Assembly: GCF_013377535.1 (NCBI RefSeq)
Contig: NZ_JABCJE010000008.1
Location: 1-64,000, forward strand
Direction: 5' to 3'
Length of the DNA stretch: 64,000 nucleotides
From: Donghicola mangrovi
Lineage (GTDB): Bacteria; Pseudomonadota; Alphaproteobacteria; Rhodobacterales; Rhodobacteraceae
The notes below the pieces were generated by a model. That model did no database searches. It was not told the DNA's origin and saw only the letters and a list, made by a program, of their open reading frames with translations. The stretch's first letter is position 1. Each line of letters begins with the position of its first letter. The position numbers were made by a program, and so were the translations under genes. Below, piece after piece: positions 15,698 through 25,293 of the stretch.

Positions 15698-17612
15698 GGT
15701 TCTGCTAATCTTCCTAGAGGAGTTGCGCGAACTGAAAGAGCAGTTCGACACCAGCCTCTTGTCCTTGCGCAAGGACTTTACCGACCAGTCCAGCATCGAC
15801 GGCGCCTTCCGCGCGCTGCACACGATCAAGGGCAGCGGCGCCATGTGCGGGCTGACCCAGCTGTCGGAATTCGCCCACGCCTTCGAGACCCTGTTTGACG
15901 AGTTCCGCAAAGGGAACGCCCCCGTCAACCAAGAGGTCATCCGCCTGTCTTTCGAGGCCAGCGACCTGCTGCCCGATCTGGTGAACCCCAGCGATATCAC
16001 CGCCGCGCGCAGTGCCGCGATCCTGAGCGGTCTGGCCAATTCTGTTCACGCGGACGAGGGTGCCGGGGCAGGGACCAACCTGACCAAGACATTCTCATTC
16101 CGGCTCAAGGGCAAGGTTCTGGAGTTGGGGGCAAACCCCGCGCTCATCCTGCAAGAGCTGCGCGAACTTGGCGCGACCGAGATCGAGGCCGACACTTCCG
16201 CGGTGCCAGGGCTCGACGATCTGGACCCCGAGACCTGCTATATCGGTTGGCACATGAAGCTGCCCGCCGATGTGGACGAGGCCGCGCTGAACACCGTCTT
16301 CCTGTTTTTCGACGTCGACAAGGACTATGGCTCCGCGCCCGCTGCGTCCGGCACACCGGCACAGCCTGCGAGGCCGCCGGCGGGGGCTTCTGCCAGCTCC
16401 CACCCCAAGGCCCCCGCCGCGCAGGCCGAGGCGTCGATCCGTGTGGGCACATCCAAGCTGGACAGTCTGGTCGATCAGGTGGGCGAGTTGGTCATCGCCG
16501 AAGCCCGCCTGAGCGAGCTGGCCCGTCTGTCCAAGGACCCGAACCTTTTGGCTTTGGCCGAGCAGATCAACCGTCTGTCGCTGGGGCTGCGCGATACGGC
16601 CATGTCGATCCGCATGGTGCCCTTTGGCACGCTGGCCTCGCGCTTTGAGCGGTTGGTGGCGGACTTGTGTATGACCCTGTCCAAGGATGTGACCTTCGAG
16701 GTCATCGGCCGCGAGACCGAACTGGACAAAACCATGATCGAGAAGCTGGCCGATCCGCTGGTGCACATCATCCGCAACTCGATGGACCACGGGATCGAAC
16801 CGGCCGAAATCCGCACCGCGAACGGCAAAAAGGCCACCGGCAGCATCCAGATTTCGGCTGAACACATCGGCTCCGAAGTGATCGTTACGGTCAAGGACGA
16901 CGGCAAAGGGCTGGACGCGGACCGCATCCACGCCAAGGCCATCGAAAAGGGCATCCTGTCCCCCGACGAGGCCGTCAGTCAGGATCGCCTGTTCAATCTG
17001 ATTTTCGAGCCGGCCTTCTCCACCCAGTCCCAAGTGTCTGAACTGTCGGGCAGGGGCGTCGGCATGGACGTGGTCAAGAAAACCATCGACGGCTTGCGCG
17101 GCAAGGTCGATGTCCAGAGCACCGCAGGCAAAGGCACCGAGATCACTCTGCGTCTGCCCCTGACCTTAGCCATCGTCGAAGGTCTGCTGATCGAGGTCGA
17201 CCACGAGAAATACACCATCCCCGTTTCCATCGTGAACGAGATCGTGGACCTGCCCGCCGACAAATACGCAGGCACCACCTCCAGCGATTTCCTGAACGTG
17301 CGCGGGGATTTCGTGCCGTTTGTTCGCCTGCGCAAGGTCTTGGGCTGTCCGCCCCTGTTCACCGGCCCGCAGGTGCTGATCGTTATCTCGGCCAGCGGCG
17401 AACATGTGGGCATCGTCGTGGACCGCATCATCGGCAAGAGCCAGACCGTGATCAAACAGATGTCCCCCCTGCATGAGGACATCACCCAGATTTCGGGCGC
17501 CACGATCCTTGGGGACGGGACGGTCGCGCTGATCCTTGATCCGATCCACCTGATCGAGGCCGGTCGCGAAGTCCGTCACGCCATCATGTCCCCAGAGGAG
17601 GTTTCCGCATGA
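15687..17612 (+). CDS. cheA: Chemotaxis histidine kinase CheA
   Basis: A 641-residue CheA with all five domains. The Hpt domain (about 1-105) carries the phosphorylated His in ALHTIKGSGAMCG. A P2-like segment covers about 135-220. A Pro/Ala linker is followed by the P3 dimerisation helices (about 250-315, DSLVDQVGELVIAEARL). The kinase domain has the N box HIIRNSMDHGIEP, G1 DDGKGL and G2 GRGVGMDVV. A CheW-like domain ends the protein. GGAGG precedes the ATG at 15687. It phosphorylates response regulators under receptor control. No typical CheY or CheB is in the window, so its partners may lie elsewhere. Confidence 0.95.
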   Translation: MSNEVLLIFLEELRELKEQFDTSLLSLRKDFTDQSSIDGAFRALHTIKGSGAMCGLTQLSEFAHAFETLFDEFRKGNAPVNQEVIRLSFEASDLLPDLVNPSDITAARSAAILSGLANSVHADEGAGAGTNLTKTFSFRLKGKVLELGANPALILQELRELGATEIEADTSAVPGLDDLDPETCYIGWHMKLPADVDEAALNTVFLFFDVDKDYGSAPAASGTPAQPARPPAGASASSHPKAPAAQAEASIRVGTSKLDSLVDQVGELVIAEARLSELARLSKDPNLLALAEQINRLSLGLRDTAMSIRMVPFGTLASRFERLVADLCMTLSKDVTFEVIGRETELDKTMIEKLADPLVHIIRNSMDHGIEPAEIRTANGKKATGSIQISAEHIGSEVIVTVKDDGKGLDADRIHAKAIEKGILSPDEAVSQDRLFNLIFEPAFSTQSQVSELSGRGVGMDVVKKTIDGLRGKVDVQSTAGKGTEITLRLPLTLAIVEGLLIEVDHEKYTIPVSIVNEIVDLPADKYAGTTSSDFLNVRGDFVPFVRLRKVLGCPPLFTGPQVLIVISASGEHVGIVVDRIIGKSQTVIKQMSPLHEDITQISGATILGDGTVALILDPIHLIEAGREVRHAIMSPEEVSA

Positions 17613-18088
17613 CCATGCATTCGGGCGCCGAAGCCACTTTTCTGATCATCGTGATCGGCGGGCAGCGTCTGGCAATCAACACCATCATGATCCGCGAAAT
17701 TCTGGACCCGCTTCCGGAAACGCGGGTGCCTTCGGCGCGGCCCTTCGCGCCCAAGGTGGTGAACATTCGTGGCACCGTTGTGCCCCAAGTCACCATCAAC
17801 GATATCCTGAACCTGCCCACGAGCGAGCGCACAGACAAAAGCCGTATCGTGGTGGTCACCGTCACAACCGCCAGAGGGCCTGTGCAAATTGCCTTGCTGG
17901 CGGATGCGGTGCTGAGTGTGTCGAGCATCCCCGCAGGCACCATCGAGCCCCTGTCCCGCGTCAGCCACAACTGGCCGTCGGACCTGCTGGTGGGCCTTTA
18001 CCGGGACAACGATGCCTTTGTCATCGTGCCCGACCTTGAACAGATCATCATGCGCAACATCGCGGTCAAACGCGACCCAGCATCCTGA
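17609..18088 (+). CDS. cheW: Chemotaxis coupling protein CheW (first copy)
   Basis: A 159-residue single CheW domain that links receptors to CheA. The family core VVNIRGTVVPQVTINDIL is visible at about residues 49-66. The ATG overlaps the cheA stop (ATGA) and has GAGGAGG upstream. It lies 12 bases before the receptor gene. A second, distinct CheW follows the receptor, so the array may use two couplers. Confidence 0.92.
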   Translation: MTMHSGAEATFLIIVIGGQRLAINTIMIREILDPLPETRVPSARPFAPKVVNIRGTVVPQVTINDILNLPTSERTDKSRIVVVTVTTARGPVQIALLADAVLSVSSIPAGTIEPLSRVSHNWPSDLLVGLYRDNDAFVIVPDLEQIIMRNIAVKRDPAS

Positions 18089-18100
18089 AAGGAGCAGATC

Positions 18101-19843
18101 ATGCGCTTTACCATCAAACTCAAACTTATCCTCGCTTTTGTGGGTGTGCTGGGCCTCGCTGGCTACGCGATGCAGACGACCATGACGTCTTTCCATGCGC
18201 TCTCAGAGCGTCTCGATCAACTTGTCGAGGTGCGGTCTGAACAGCTCAAGGCCTCTGAACGTGCCAAGGCGCAGCTTCTGCTGGCCGAAGAATCCCTGCG
18301 CGATGCAACCCTTGCCGAAGAGCGGACCGAGCGTATCCGCTTTCTGGAAGAAGCCACCGAGGCCGACGCCTCCATTTCCGACTTTATGACGGAACTGCGT
18401 GAACTGGATGCGGGTGATCTGGCCCAGTATATCGGCGTTTTCGAGCCGCGTCTGTCCGCCGCAATGAACAACCACAATACCACAATTGCCATGCTGCGTG
18501 GGGGGAACGATTCCGCCGCCGTCGATCTGCTGCTGAACGAAGGTCGTCGCACCTTTCAAGAAGCGCGCGATGCTGCAAACGTTCTGTCAGATCAGATTCA
18601 GGCCATCATGAACCAGCAGGCCGTTGACTCGAACCGGCTCTACGAAGAGGCGCGCTCTTTTGCGCTGACCTTGATCGGGGTTGCGGCGGTTCTGGGGATC
18701 GGTGTTGCGCTGTATATGGTCATGTCCATCTCCAAGGGTCTGGGCCGTGCCAACGAACTGGCCCGCAGCGTGGCCGAGGGTGACCTGACCAAAACCGTTG
18801 ATGTGACCACCAATGACGAGCTTGGCGATCTGCTGCACACCAGCAACGAGATGGTCGAACGTCTGCGGATGATCGTGGCCGATGTGAATGCTGCGGCCGA
18901 CAACATGACGCTGGGCAGTTCCCAAGTGGCCGCGACCTCGGAGCAGCTGAGCCAGGGTGCGACCGAACAGGCCGCCTCGACCGAGGAAACCAGCGCCTCG
19001 TTGGCGCAGATGGCCGCAAACACCAAGCAATCCGCCGAGAACGCCGCCGAAACCGAGCAAATGGCGAACTCGTCGGCCATTTCCGCCCGTGAAAGCGGCC
19101 GTGTGGTGGCCGAGGCTGTCGAAGCGATGACCACCATCGCCGAGCGCATCATGATCGTGCAGGAAATCGCCCGTCAGACCGACCTTCTGGCCCTGAACGC
19201 CGCGGTCGAGGCCGCACGGGCAGGGGAGCATGGTCGCGGGTTCGCCGTGGTCGCCTCGGAGGTGCGCAAGCTGGCCGAACGCAGCCAGGAAGCCGCCAAC
19301 GAAATCTCGACCCTGTCCAGCGCGACCGTGAAAACCGCGACCAAAGCGGGCGAGATGCTGAACACTCTGGTTCCCGAAATCGAGCAGACCTCGATGCTGG
19401 TCTCGCAAATCTCGGGGGCGATGCGTGAACTGGCGCTGGGTACGGACCAGATCACCACGGCAGTCCGCCAGCTGGATCAGGTCACCCAAGAGAACACCGC
19501 CTCTTCCGAAGAGCTGTCCTCTTCGGCGGTGGAGCTGTCCTCGCAAGCCGAGAACCTGAAGGATGCGATCACATTCTTCGAACTGCCGCGCGCCCGCAGC
19601 ACCAAGCGCCGCCGGTCCTCGGCCCCTGCAGCCGCACCGTCCAAGTCGCGTAAACCCGCGAAAAAGGCGGCGAAATCCTCGGGTGGCGGCTTCTCCTATA
19701 GTCTGAGCCCCTCCAAGTCCAAGGCCAGCCCCAAGAAGGCCAAGCAGTACGACGAGGACATGGAAGAAGAGCTGGATTTCGACTTCGGTGACGACGCGAT
19801 GGACGAGAACGACGAGAAATTCTCGCGTTACGCGGCAGAGTGA
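18101..19843 (+). CDS. Methyl-accepting chemotaxis protein (first)
   Basis: A 580-residue receptor. TM1 covers about residues 8-25, a helical periplasmic sensor about 26-187 and TM2 about 188-208. HAMP follows at about 210-260, then the methyl-accepting coiled coil. The conserved signalling tip lies at about 353-395 ([30 protein letters not shown]). The tail after residue 500 is unusual: a Lys/Arg/Ser/Pro-rich stretch followed by a strongly acidic Glu/Asp segment, without the CheR-tethering pentapeptide. It sits between two cheW genes. The N-terminal residues MRFTIK are shared with the second MCP at 49733, suggesting paralogy. Confidence 0.94.
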   Translation: MRFTIKLKLILAFVGVLGLAGYAMQTTMTSFHALSERLDQLVEVRSEQLKASERAKAQLLLAEESLRDATLAEERTERIRFLEEATEADASISDFMTELRELDAGDLAQYIGVFEPRLSAAMNNHNTTIAMLRGGNDSAAVDLLLNEGRRTFQEARDAANVLSDQIQAIMNQQAVDSNRLYEEARSFALTLIGVAAVLGIGVALYMVMSISKGLGRANELARSVAEGDLTKTVDVTTNDELGDLLHTSNEMVERLRMIVADVNAAADNMTLGSSQVAATSEQLSQGATEQAASTEETSASLAQMAANTKQSAENAAETEQMANSSAISARESGRVVAEAVEAMTTIAERIMIVQEIARQTDLLALNAAVEAARAGEHGRGFAVVASEVRKLAERSQEAANEISTLSSATVKTATKAGEMLNTLVPEIEQTSMLVSQISGAMRELALGTDQITTAVRQLDQVTQENTASSEELSSSAVELSSQAENLKDAITFFELPRARSTKRRRSSAPAAAPSKSRKPAKKAAKSSGGGFSYSLSPSKSKASPKKAKQYDEDMEEELDFDFGDDAMDENDEKFSRYAAE

Positions 19844-19851
19844 GGGCGTAA

Positions 19852-20313
19852 ATGGATCTGACGGCTCCTTTCCTGACGCTGGAAATCGACGACGGGCTCT
19901 ATGCCATCTCGATTGATCATGTGCGCGAAATTCTGGATGTGCGGGAAATCACCCGCCTTCCGAATGCGCCCATGCACCTGATGGGACTGATCGATCTGCG
20001 GGGCAGCTCTATTCCGATTGCGGACATGCGCTCGCTCATGGGGTTCATGAGCACCTATGACGACGCAAACACCCGCTTTGTGGTGGTCGAGGTCGCGGAT
20101 CGTCTGATCGGCCTGCGCTGCGACAAGGTCCGCGAAGTGATCCGCATCGACGAGGGCAGCTTCGAGACGATCGAACTGGACCGTCTGCTGAACTGGCGAG
20201 AGCGGGCGGTGCTGGGAACCGCCCGTTACAACAAACGTCCTCTGACGCTGCTGGATATATCCGAGCTGTTCGGGGGCTTTGGCGGAGGTGGCTTCTTCGA
20301 AGCCGCAGAATAA
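19852..20313 (+). CDS. Chemotaxis coupling protein CheW (second copy)
   Basis: A 153-residue CheW-domain protein. The diagnostic LMGLIDLRGSSIPIADMRSL core lies at about residues 43-62. It starts eight bases after the receptor stop and precedes cheR by 15 bases. It differs clearly from the first CheW in sequence and has a Gly/Phe-rich C-terminus. It could couple a different receptor subset or act as an array scaffold. Confidence 0.9.
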   Translation: MDLTAPFLTLEIDDGLYAISIDHVREILDVREITRLPNAPMHLMGLIDLRGSSIPIADMRSLMGFMSTYDDANTRFVVVEVADRLIGLRCDKVREVIRIDEGSFETIELDRLLNWRERAVLGTARYNKRPLTLLDISELFGGFGGGGFFEAAE

Positions 20314-20328
20314 AACCGGGGTCCCTGT

Positions 20329-21204
20329 ATGAACGCTATCGTTCCGGAAATTCTTGTCGAAGAGGACATGACTGCCTTTATCGCGGACCCCATGAGCGCG
20401 TTTCGCGCCCATGTGCAGGCGGTCACGGGGATCTCGATCGGTCCGGCCAAAGAAAGCATGATCAGGCAGCGGCTGGGCAAGCCGCTGTCCCAGACCGACT
20501 TCTCGACGGTCGAGCAATACCTGCGGGCGATGCTGACCAATCCGGGCCTGCATCGCGAATTGGCGGCGGCCGTCGATCTGATGACGACCAACACCACCTA
20601 TTTCTTTCGCGAACAAGCGCATTTCGACTTTCTGGCTGGCACCATCGTCCCCGACATGGCCGAGGATCACGGACCCGGCCGCCATTTCCGCCTGAACATC
20701 TGGAGCGCGGCTTCCTCCGAAGGGGCCGAGGCCTATACCACCGCCATGGTGCTGTCAGAGCTGCAGACCCTGCACACGGGCATGGACTATGCGATCATCG
20801 GCACGGATATTTCCCCGCGCATGGTCAAGCTGGCCCGCAACGGCATCTACAAGTTCAACCAGACCGACCGTATTCCGGGTTTCCTACGCCGCAAGTACCT
20901 GATGACGGGCGTGCACGGCGACATGCGCGGCAAGGTCCGGTTCTGTCCCGAACTGCGCCGCCGCACCAAGTTCGCCTGCATGAACCTCAAGCAAGATCGC
21001 TATCCGATCAGCCCCAACGTCGACGTCGCCTTCCTGCGCAATGTGCTGATCTACTTTGAGCCTGACGACCAACAACTGGTCATCGCCCGCGTCGTTTCCC
21101 GCATTCGCAAAGGCGGCCATCTGTTCGTCGGCCATTCTGAATCGATGATCGTAGACCATCCGGGCATGGAACAGATCGCCCCGAGCATCTTTCGGAAGAT
21201 TTAA
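20329..21204 (+). CDS. cheR: Chemotaxis protein methyltransferase CheR
   Basis: A 291-residue SAM-dependent receptor methyltransferase. An N-terminal helical domain is followed by the catalytic domain. Landmarks are TNTTYFFREQAHF, the SAM loop WSAASSEGAEAY (usually WSAACSTGEEPY), the strand VAFLRNVLIYF and GGHLFVGHSES. It methylates glutamates of MCPs. It ends the chemosensory operon; the matching methylesterase CheB is not in this window. It converges on dmmC with a 45-base gap. Confidence 0.92.
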   Translation: MNAIVPEILVEEDMTAFIADPMSAFRAHVQAVTGISIGPAKESMIRQRLGKPLSQTDFSTVEQYLRAMLTNPGLHRELAAAVDLMTTNTTYFFREQAHFDFLAGTIVPDMAEDHGPGRHFRLNIWSAASSEGAEAYTTAMVLSELQTLHTGMDYAIIGTDISPRMVKLARNGIYKFNQTDRIPGFLRRKYLMTGVHGDMRGKVRFCPELRRRTKFACMNLKQDRYPISPNVDVAFLRNVLIYFEPDDQQLVIARVVSRIRKGGHLFVGHSESMIVDHPGMEQIAPSIFRKI

Positions 21205-21249
21205 CATAAGATGGATTACGCGATATTAGGGGTAGTCTAGGGCGTCCAC

Positions 21250-22260
21250 TCAGACGCACGAAAATCCGGCCAGATACTCCACGATCGTCTTCTGGTTCAC
21301 CGCGAAGCCTTTGTAGTCGGCCAGCACCGGATCAATGTCGCGCAGGACCAGATGCAGACGGCGGGCCCATTCGGGGTTGGTGCACAGGTCCTCTAGGCAG
21401 CACAGGTAGCACCGGATCGGGAATGCTAGGGCATTCGACCGAGGCAGCCGCCAGAAGGTTTGCAATTCGACCCGCAGGAACTGTTTTTGACCGACATTCT
21501 GGGGCGTTATGCTGCGCTTTTCAGGCCCCCATTTGTGGTAGTTCTCGGGGCTGGTATCAAGGCGCGGGTTGACCGTCATTGTCCAGTTCAGGCGCCGGTA
21601 GGCTTGTTGTTGTTCCACGGCCAACAGGAATTTCAAAGCTTTGTCGAAGACACCCATCTGGCGGGCTTTGGGCACCGGTGCGTGCCATTCGAAGAAGTTC
21701 ATCCCAACGTCGAAATCCAGCGACCAGTCCGCTTGGGACGTGATCATGCCCGCGTCCAGCCATAGGTTGCGGTCCCGTTCATGCAGCAAGGCAAAATCGC
21801 CTTGGGTCTGGCGGGTGATGTATTCCAGCGGGCCATAGGGCAGCGTGGCCGGATCAAGAAAGGTAAACCGTTGCTCGATCCCCAAGGGGCGGTTGATCCA
21901 GTGCCACTGGTCGCCGTCGCGGTTCAGGGTGAACAGGTCGGGATAGTCGCGGGCCTTGGACACCATGATCAGTTCCAGCAGGTCCCAGCCCGCCAGCTCC
22001 ATATGGGGCAGCGATTGGCAGCGGTTGGGGTCCTCGGCCAAGGTGATCGCGCGGTCCTGCATTTCCGAGACGTAGTGTTCGTCCACATCGAACGCGAATT
22101 CAAAGGTCGATCCCGTAGGCCCACCGGGGTGCGGCGCGATGTTCACCGAATAGGTGTAGGTGTCCTGATCAAAGGGAAACGGAAAGCGGCGGATCGCCTC
22201 GGGCGAGTTGTGATAGGTGTAATCGCCGCGGAAGGTTTCGGTGTTAAAATGGCGTGTCAT
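21250..22260 (-). CDS. dmmC: Dimethylamine monooxygenase subunit, heme-dependent N-demethylase family (DmmC)
   Basis: A 336-residue protein of the heme-dependent oxidative N-demethylase family (DUF3445). Supporting stretches include the YTYSVNIAPHPGG start and the C-terminal RVELQTFWRLPRSNALAFPIR. It is the fourth gene of a cluster in the order dmmD-A-B-C on the minus strand, matching the R. pomeroyi dimethylamine monooxygenase locus. With DmmA and DmmB it would oxidise dimethylamine to methylamine and formaldehyde. It begins nine bases after dmmB. The subunit letter is assigned from gene order. Confidence 0.85.
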   Translation of the reverse strand: MTRHFNTETFRGDYTYHNSPEAIRRFPFPFDQDTYTYSVNIAPHPGGPTGSTFEFAFDVDEHYVSEMQDRAITLAEDPNRCQSLPHMELAGWDLLELIMVSKARDYPDLFTLNRDGDQWHWINRPLGIEQRFTFLDPATLPYGPLEYITRQTQGDFALLHERDRNLWLDAGMITSQADWSLDFDVGMNFFEWHAPVPKARQMGVFDKALKFLLAVEQQQAYRRLNWTMTVNPRLDTSPENYHKWGPEKRSITPQNVGQKQFLRVELQTFWRLPRSNALAFPIRCYLCCLEDLCTNPEWARRLHLVLRDIDPVLADYKGFAVNQKTIVEYLAGFSCV

Positions 22261-22269
22261 CGGAAAACC

Positions 22270-23217
22270 TCAGAGATCGAGTTCCAGCCGCGCGCCTTTG
22301 AAACGCGACATGCAGGGCATGATTTTGGTCTGGCTGGCCTGTTCGTCGGGGCTGAGCCAGTGGTCGTGGTGCAGAATCTGGCCATTGCAGGCCGAGACGC
22401 CGGTTTCGCAGCGCCCGCAGGCCCCGCCACGGCAGGAATAATCGACAGGAACATGGGCGGCCTCTAGGGCCTCGAGCAGGCTTTGGTCGGCCCCTACCCT
22501 CAGGTGCTGGCCGGTCGAGGCGATAGTCACTTCAAAGGGCTCGCCGGGGGGCGGCGCGGTGAAGGCTTCGGAATGGATGGCAGAGGTTGGCCAATTGAGG
22601 CGCGCCGCCTGATCGGCGACGGCACGGATCAGGCCATCGGGACCGCAGGTGTAGACGTGGCTGCCCAAGGGTTGGCCGTCCAGAATGGCCCCCAAGTCCA
22701 TGCGGCTGCCCTCTTCCGAGATGTGCAGGTGGATGTGGGGCGCATCGGGCAGCAGGGTCAGACCGGCGGCTTCGGATCGGGAATGGGCGGCGTAGTGCAG
22801 CTCATAGGGTTGTTGCAAGATGTCCAGCTGGTGCAGTTGCGACAGGAACGGCGTGATGCCGATGCCGCCCGCGATCAGCACATGCTTGCGCGCGCGCAGG
22901 TCCAGTTGGAACAGGTTCTTGGGGGCAGAAACGGTCAGCAAGTCACCCTCGGACACGCGTGTGTGCATATAGAGGGAACCGCCCCGCCCCCTATCCTCTC
23001 GCCTGACGGCAATCTCGTAGCCCGCCCCGTCATAGGGGTTCGACACCAGAGAATAAGAGTTGCGCCGGATCAGATCGCCCTCGGGCATGTCGACTGTGAT
23101 ATGGGCCCCGCCGGAAAACAGGGGCAAGGGCGCGCCGTCCGGATGGATCAGCCGGAAACGTTTGACCAAAGGCGACAGGGCGGTGATTTCGGCCACCCTC
23201 AGGGTCAGCTTCTTCAT
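22270..23217 (-). CDS. dmmB: Dimethylamine monooxygenase ferredoxin-reductase subunit (DmmB)
   Basis: A 315-residue phthalate-dioxygenase-reductase-type protein. It has an N-terminal flavin domain with the RRNSYSLV motif, an NAD-binding domain (GGIGITPFLSQL) and a C-terminal plant-type [2Fe-2S] ferredoxin with CRGGACGRCETG. The start ATG forms an ATGA overlap with dmmA. It supplies electrons from NAD(P)H to the heme subunit. The position between DmmA and DmmC fits the known dmm gene order. Confidence 0.88.
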   Translation of the reverse strand: MKKLTLRVAEITALSPLVKRFRLIHPDGAPLPLFSGGAHITVDMPEGDLIRRNSYSLVSNPYDGAGYEIAVRREDRGRGGSLYMHTRVSEGDLLTVSAPKNLFQLDLRARKHVLIAGGIGITPFLSQLHQLDILQQPYELHYAAHSRSEAAGLTLLPDAPHIHLHISEEGSRMDLGAILDGQPLGSHVYTCGPDGLIRAVADQAARLNWPTSAIHSEAFTAPPPGEPFEVTIASTGQHLRVGADQSLLEALEAAHVPVDYSCRGGACGRCETGVSACNGQILHHDHWLSPDEQASQTKIMPCMSRFKGARLELDL

Positions 23218-23816
23218 GGGCGGATCTCCTGCGTGGTGGGGATCAGGCCGGGGGTTTCGGCGTCCACGCAGACCCCTTGGAACGCGCCGATGCGGCGGGA
23301 AAAGTGGTCGCGCACAAACAGGGTCAGCCCGCAATGGCTGCATTCAAAGGGATCGGTGGTGACGTCTTCGGTGATGCCTTTGCAGTGGACGCATTGCATC
23401 CGGCGGGCGGCGGTGCCGCGATGTTCGGTCTGGATCGCATCCATCGGCAATCCACACGCGGTGGCAAGGGCGCAGAGCGCACCCATCATCCCTTCGGACC
23501 CGGCCAGATACATCTGCGTCCCCATCCGCGCGGTCGACAAAAGCTGCCGCACCAGCGGGCCAGCGGTGTCCAGATCGGGGGTGGTATGAACGGGGGTTTT
23601 CACCATCAGGTCCATCCGCGCCAACTTGTCCGAGGCGGGGGCGATCAGCACAATTTGGGCCTTGTCGGTGACGGCGCTATCGCTGGCCATCAGGTCCAGC
23701 AGGGCATCGGCCCCGGCGGTATCGGCCACCATAATCGCGGGGGCAGAGCCGTGGGATTTCAGGGGGGCATAGGTGGGACGGCTGTCAATCGAAGGCGAGA
23801 ATTCGACGGTTGGCAT
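23214..23816 (-). CDS. dmmA: Dimethylamine monooxygenase subunit DmmA
   Basis: A 200-residue protein assigned as DmmA by size and gene order. The C-terminal third has a CxxC...CxxC zinc-ribbon pattern (CVHC and CSHC, about residues 151-172), which may bind metal. The start ATG has AGGAAGATC upstream. It lies 70 bases after dmmD and overlaps dmmB. In R. pomeroyi dmmABC are sufficient for dimethylamine oxidation. The molecular role of this subunit is not clear from sequence. Confidence 0.8.
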   Translation of the reverse strand: MPTVEFSPSIDSRPTYAPLKSHGSAPAIMVADTAGADALLDLMASDSAVTDKAQIVLIAPASDKLARMDLMVKTPVHTTPDLDTAGPLVRQLLSTARMGTQMYLAGSEGMMGALCALATACGLPMDAIQTEHRGTAARRMQCVHCKGITEDVTTDPFECSHCGLTLFVRDHFSRRIGAFQGVCVDAETPGLIPTTQEIRP

Positions 23817-23886
23817 AGGCGATCTTCCTGTCAGACAAGGCAATCAGGGGGCGCCTTGGTCGCGCCCCGATGGCGGCCAAAGGGGG

Positions 23887-25020
23887 TTAGCCCTTGGCTG
23901 TGCGGCGCTTTTTCTCGGGATCGTAGAAGGGCATGGTGTGGGCGATGCAGGGCACCGCCTGCCCGTCGATCAACACGGCTAGCGGCGTGCCCTGAACCGC
24001 GCAGTCTACGGGCATACGGGCGATGCCGACGTTGTGGCCGTTCAGCTCGGAATACATGCACATGGTCACAACGCCGACAGGCTGGCCATCCTGTAGCAGG
24101 GGCGCGCCCTCGGGGGCGGGGGTGGTGCCCTCCAGCTTGACGCCGAATATCTTGAACCGTTCCTTGCCCTTCAGGCGGTAATGTTCCTCGGCGCCGCGAA
24201 AGCCGGTTTTGCCGGGGGAAACGGTGAACTCCAGCCCAAGCTCCCAAAGGGTGTCACCGGCGGGCTCGTCCTCGAACGGGTATTTTTCCGAGTTATCATA
24301 GGGAAAGAACAGCAGGTAGCTTTCGGCCCGCAGCAAATCCAGCGTGGTAAAGCGCGTGGGGATGATGCCCATCCCTGCCCCTTCGGCCACGATGGTGTCC
24401 CAGATCAGAGGGGCGTCCTGACGGCGGCAGAAAATCTCGTAGCCGCGTTCGCCGGTGTATCCGGTGCGGGAAATCATTACGGGTTTGCCGAACAGGGTTG
24501 TCTGGATGTGGCTGAAATAGACCACATCGCGAATGCCTGGCACGTGCTGTTCCAGATAGTCCACGGCCAGCGGCCCTTGCAGGGAAATGTCGTGCAGATC
24601 GTCGTCAAAGGTCAGCACCACGTTGCGCCCCGCCGCATAGCGGGTCAGCTGTTCGTGCCCCCCGCCCGAGCCATGCACCACCATGAAGCTGTGCGGCCCC
24701 ATCCGGTAAATCACGCAGTCGTCGATGAACTTGCCTCGATCGTCCAGCATCGTGGCATAGGTCGAACGGCCCGGCTTCAGGGCCTCGATATTGCGGGTGG
24801 TGGCTTTGTCGATCACGTATTGGGCGTGGGGGCCGATCACGTGGACTTTTTTCAGGCCCGAGACATCCATGACCCCCGCCTTGGTGCGGATCGCCAGATA
24901 TTCTTCGGTCTGGTCCTTGTCATAGCTCCATGCGGTGCCCATCCCGCTCCAGTCCTCCAGCGCCGAGCCCATGGCGCGGTGCCGGTCTGCCAGTGCGGAA
25001 AATCTCCATGATGCGATCAT
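23887..25020 (-). CDS. dmmD: Tetrahydrofolate-binding GcvT-family protein DmmD
   Basis: A 377-residue protein of the aminomethyltransferase (GcvT) family. It shows the LAIRTKAGVMDVSGLKK opening, SRTGYTGERGYEIF and a conserved C-terminal domain. The start MIASWRFS has AAGGACC upstream; an upstream extension would overlap the small membrane-protein gene. DmmD is not needed for monooxygenase activity in E. coli but is needed for growth of R. pomeroyi on methylamines. Transfer of formaldehyde to tetrahydrofolate is a reasonable role. Confidence 0.85.
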   Translation of the reverse strand: MIASWRFSALADRHRAMGSALEDWSGMGTAWSYDKDQTEEYLAIRTKAGVMDVSGLKKVHVIGPHAQYVIDKATTRNIEALKPGRSTYATMLDDRGKFIDDCVIYRMGPHSFMVVHGSGGGHEQLTRYAAGRNVVLTFDDDLHDISLQGPLAVDYLEQHVPGIRDVVYFSHIQTTLFGKPVMISRTGYTGERGYEIFCRRQDAPLIWDTIVAEGAGMGIIPTRFTTLDLLRAESYLLFFPYDNSEKYPFEDEPAGDTLWELGLEFTVSPGKTGFRGAEEHYRLKGKERFKIFGVKLEGTTPAPEGAPLLQDGQPVGVVTMCMYSELNGHNVGIARMPVDCAVQGTPLAVLIDGQAVPCIAHTMPFYDPEKKRRTAKG

Positions 25021-25093
25021 TCTATCGGTCCTTGGGAAATTGCTTGGGTGTTGGGTGCGCTGGCAGGGTTGGGGCCTGCCAGCGCCCGAGGGC

Positions 25094-25267
25094 TCAGCCC
25101 TTTTTGGTGGCTTTGTAGGCGTGCTCTTCGTGTCGCCAGCCAAAGGCCACGGCCGCCACGACCAAGGCCAGACAGACGGCCAGCCAGAGGCCCTCGACCG
25201 ATCCGTAGCCGGCATAGACTGCGCCGGTTACGCCGTCCCAGGTGGTTGCATCAAAGGGAGCTTCCAT
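25094..25267 (-). CDS. 57-residue single-pass membrane protein between amtB and dmmD
   Basis: Reading the minus strand from an ATG with AAAGGA eight bases upstream gives a 57-residue protein. It has an acidic N-terminus, one hydrophobic segment (about residues 26-44, GLWLAVCLALVVAAVAFGW) and a basic tail ending KATKKG. It begins 26 bases after amtB and ends 73 bases before dmmD, so it is probably co-transcribed with both. The family is not recognised. It could be an accessory of the ammonium/methylammonium transporter or a membrane anchor for the monooxygenase. Confidence 0.65.
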   Translation of the reverse strand: MEAPFDATTWDGVTGAVYAGYGSVEGLWLAVCLALVVAAVAFGWRHEEHAYKATKKG

Positions 25268-25293
25268 AGTGCATTCCTTTCAGGGGTAAGGGG

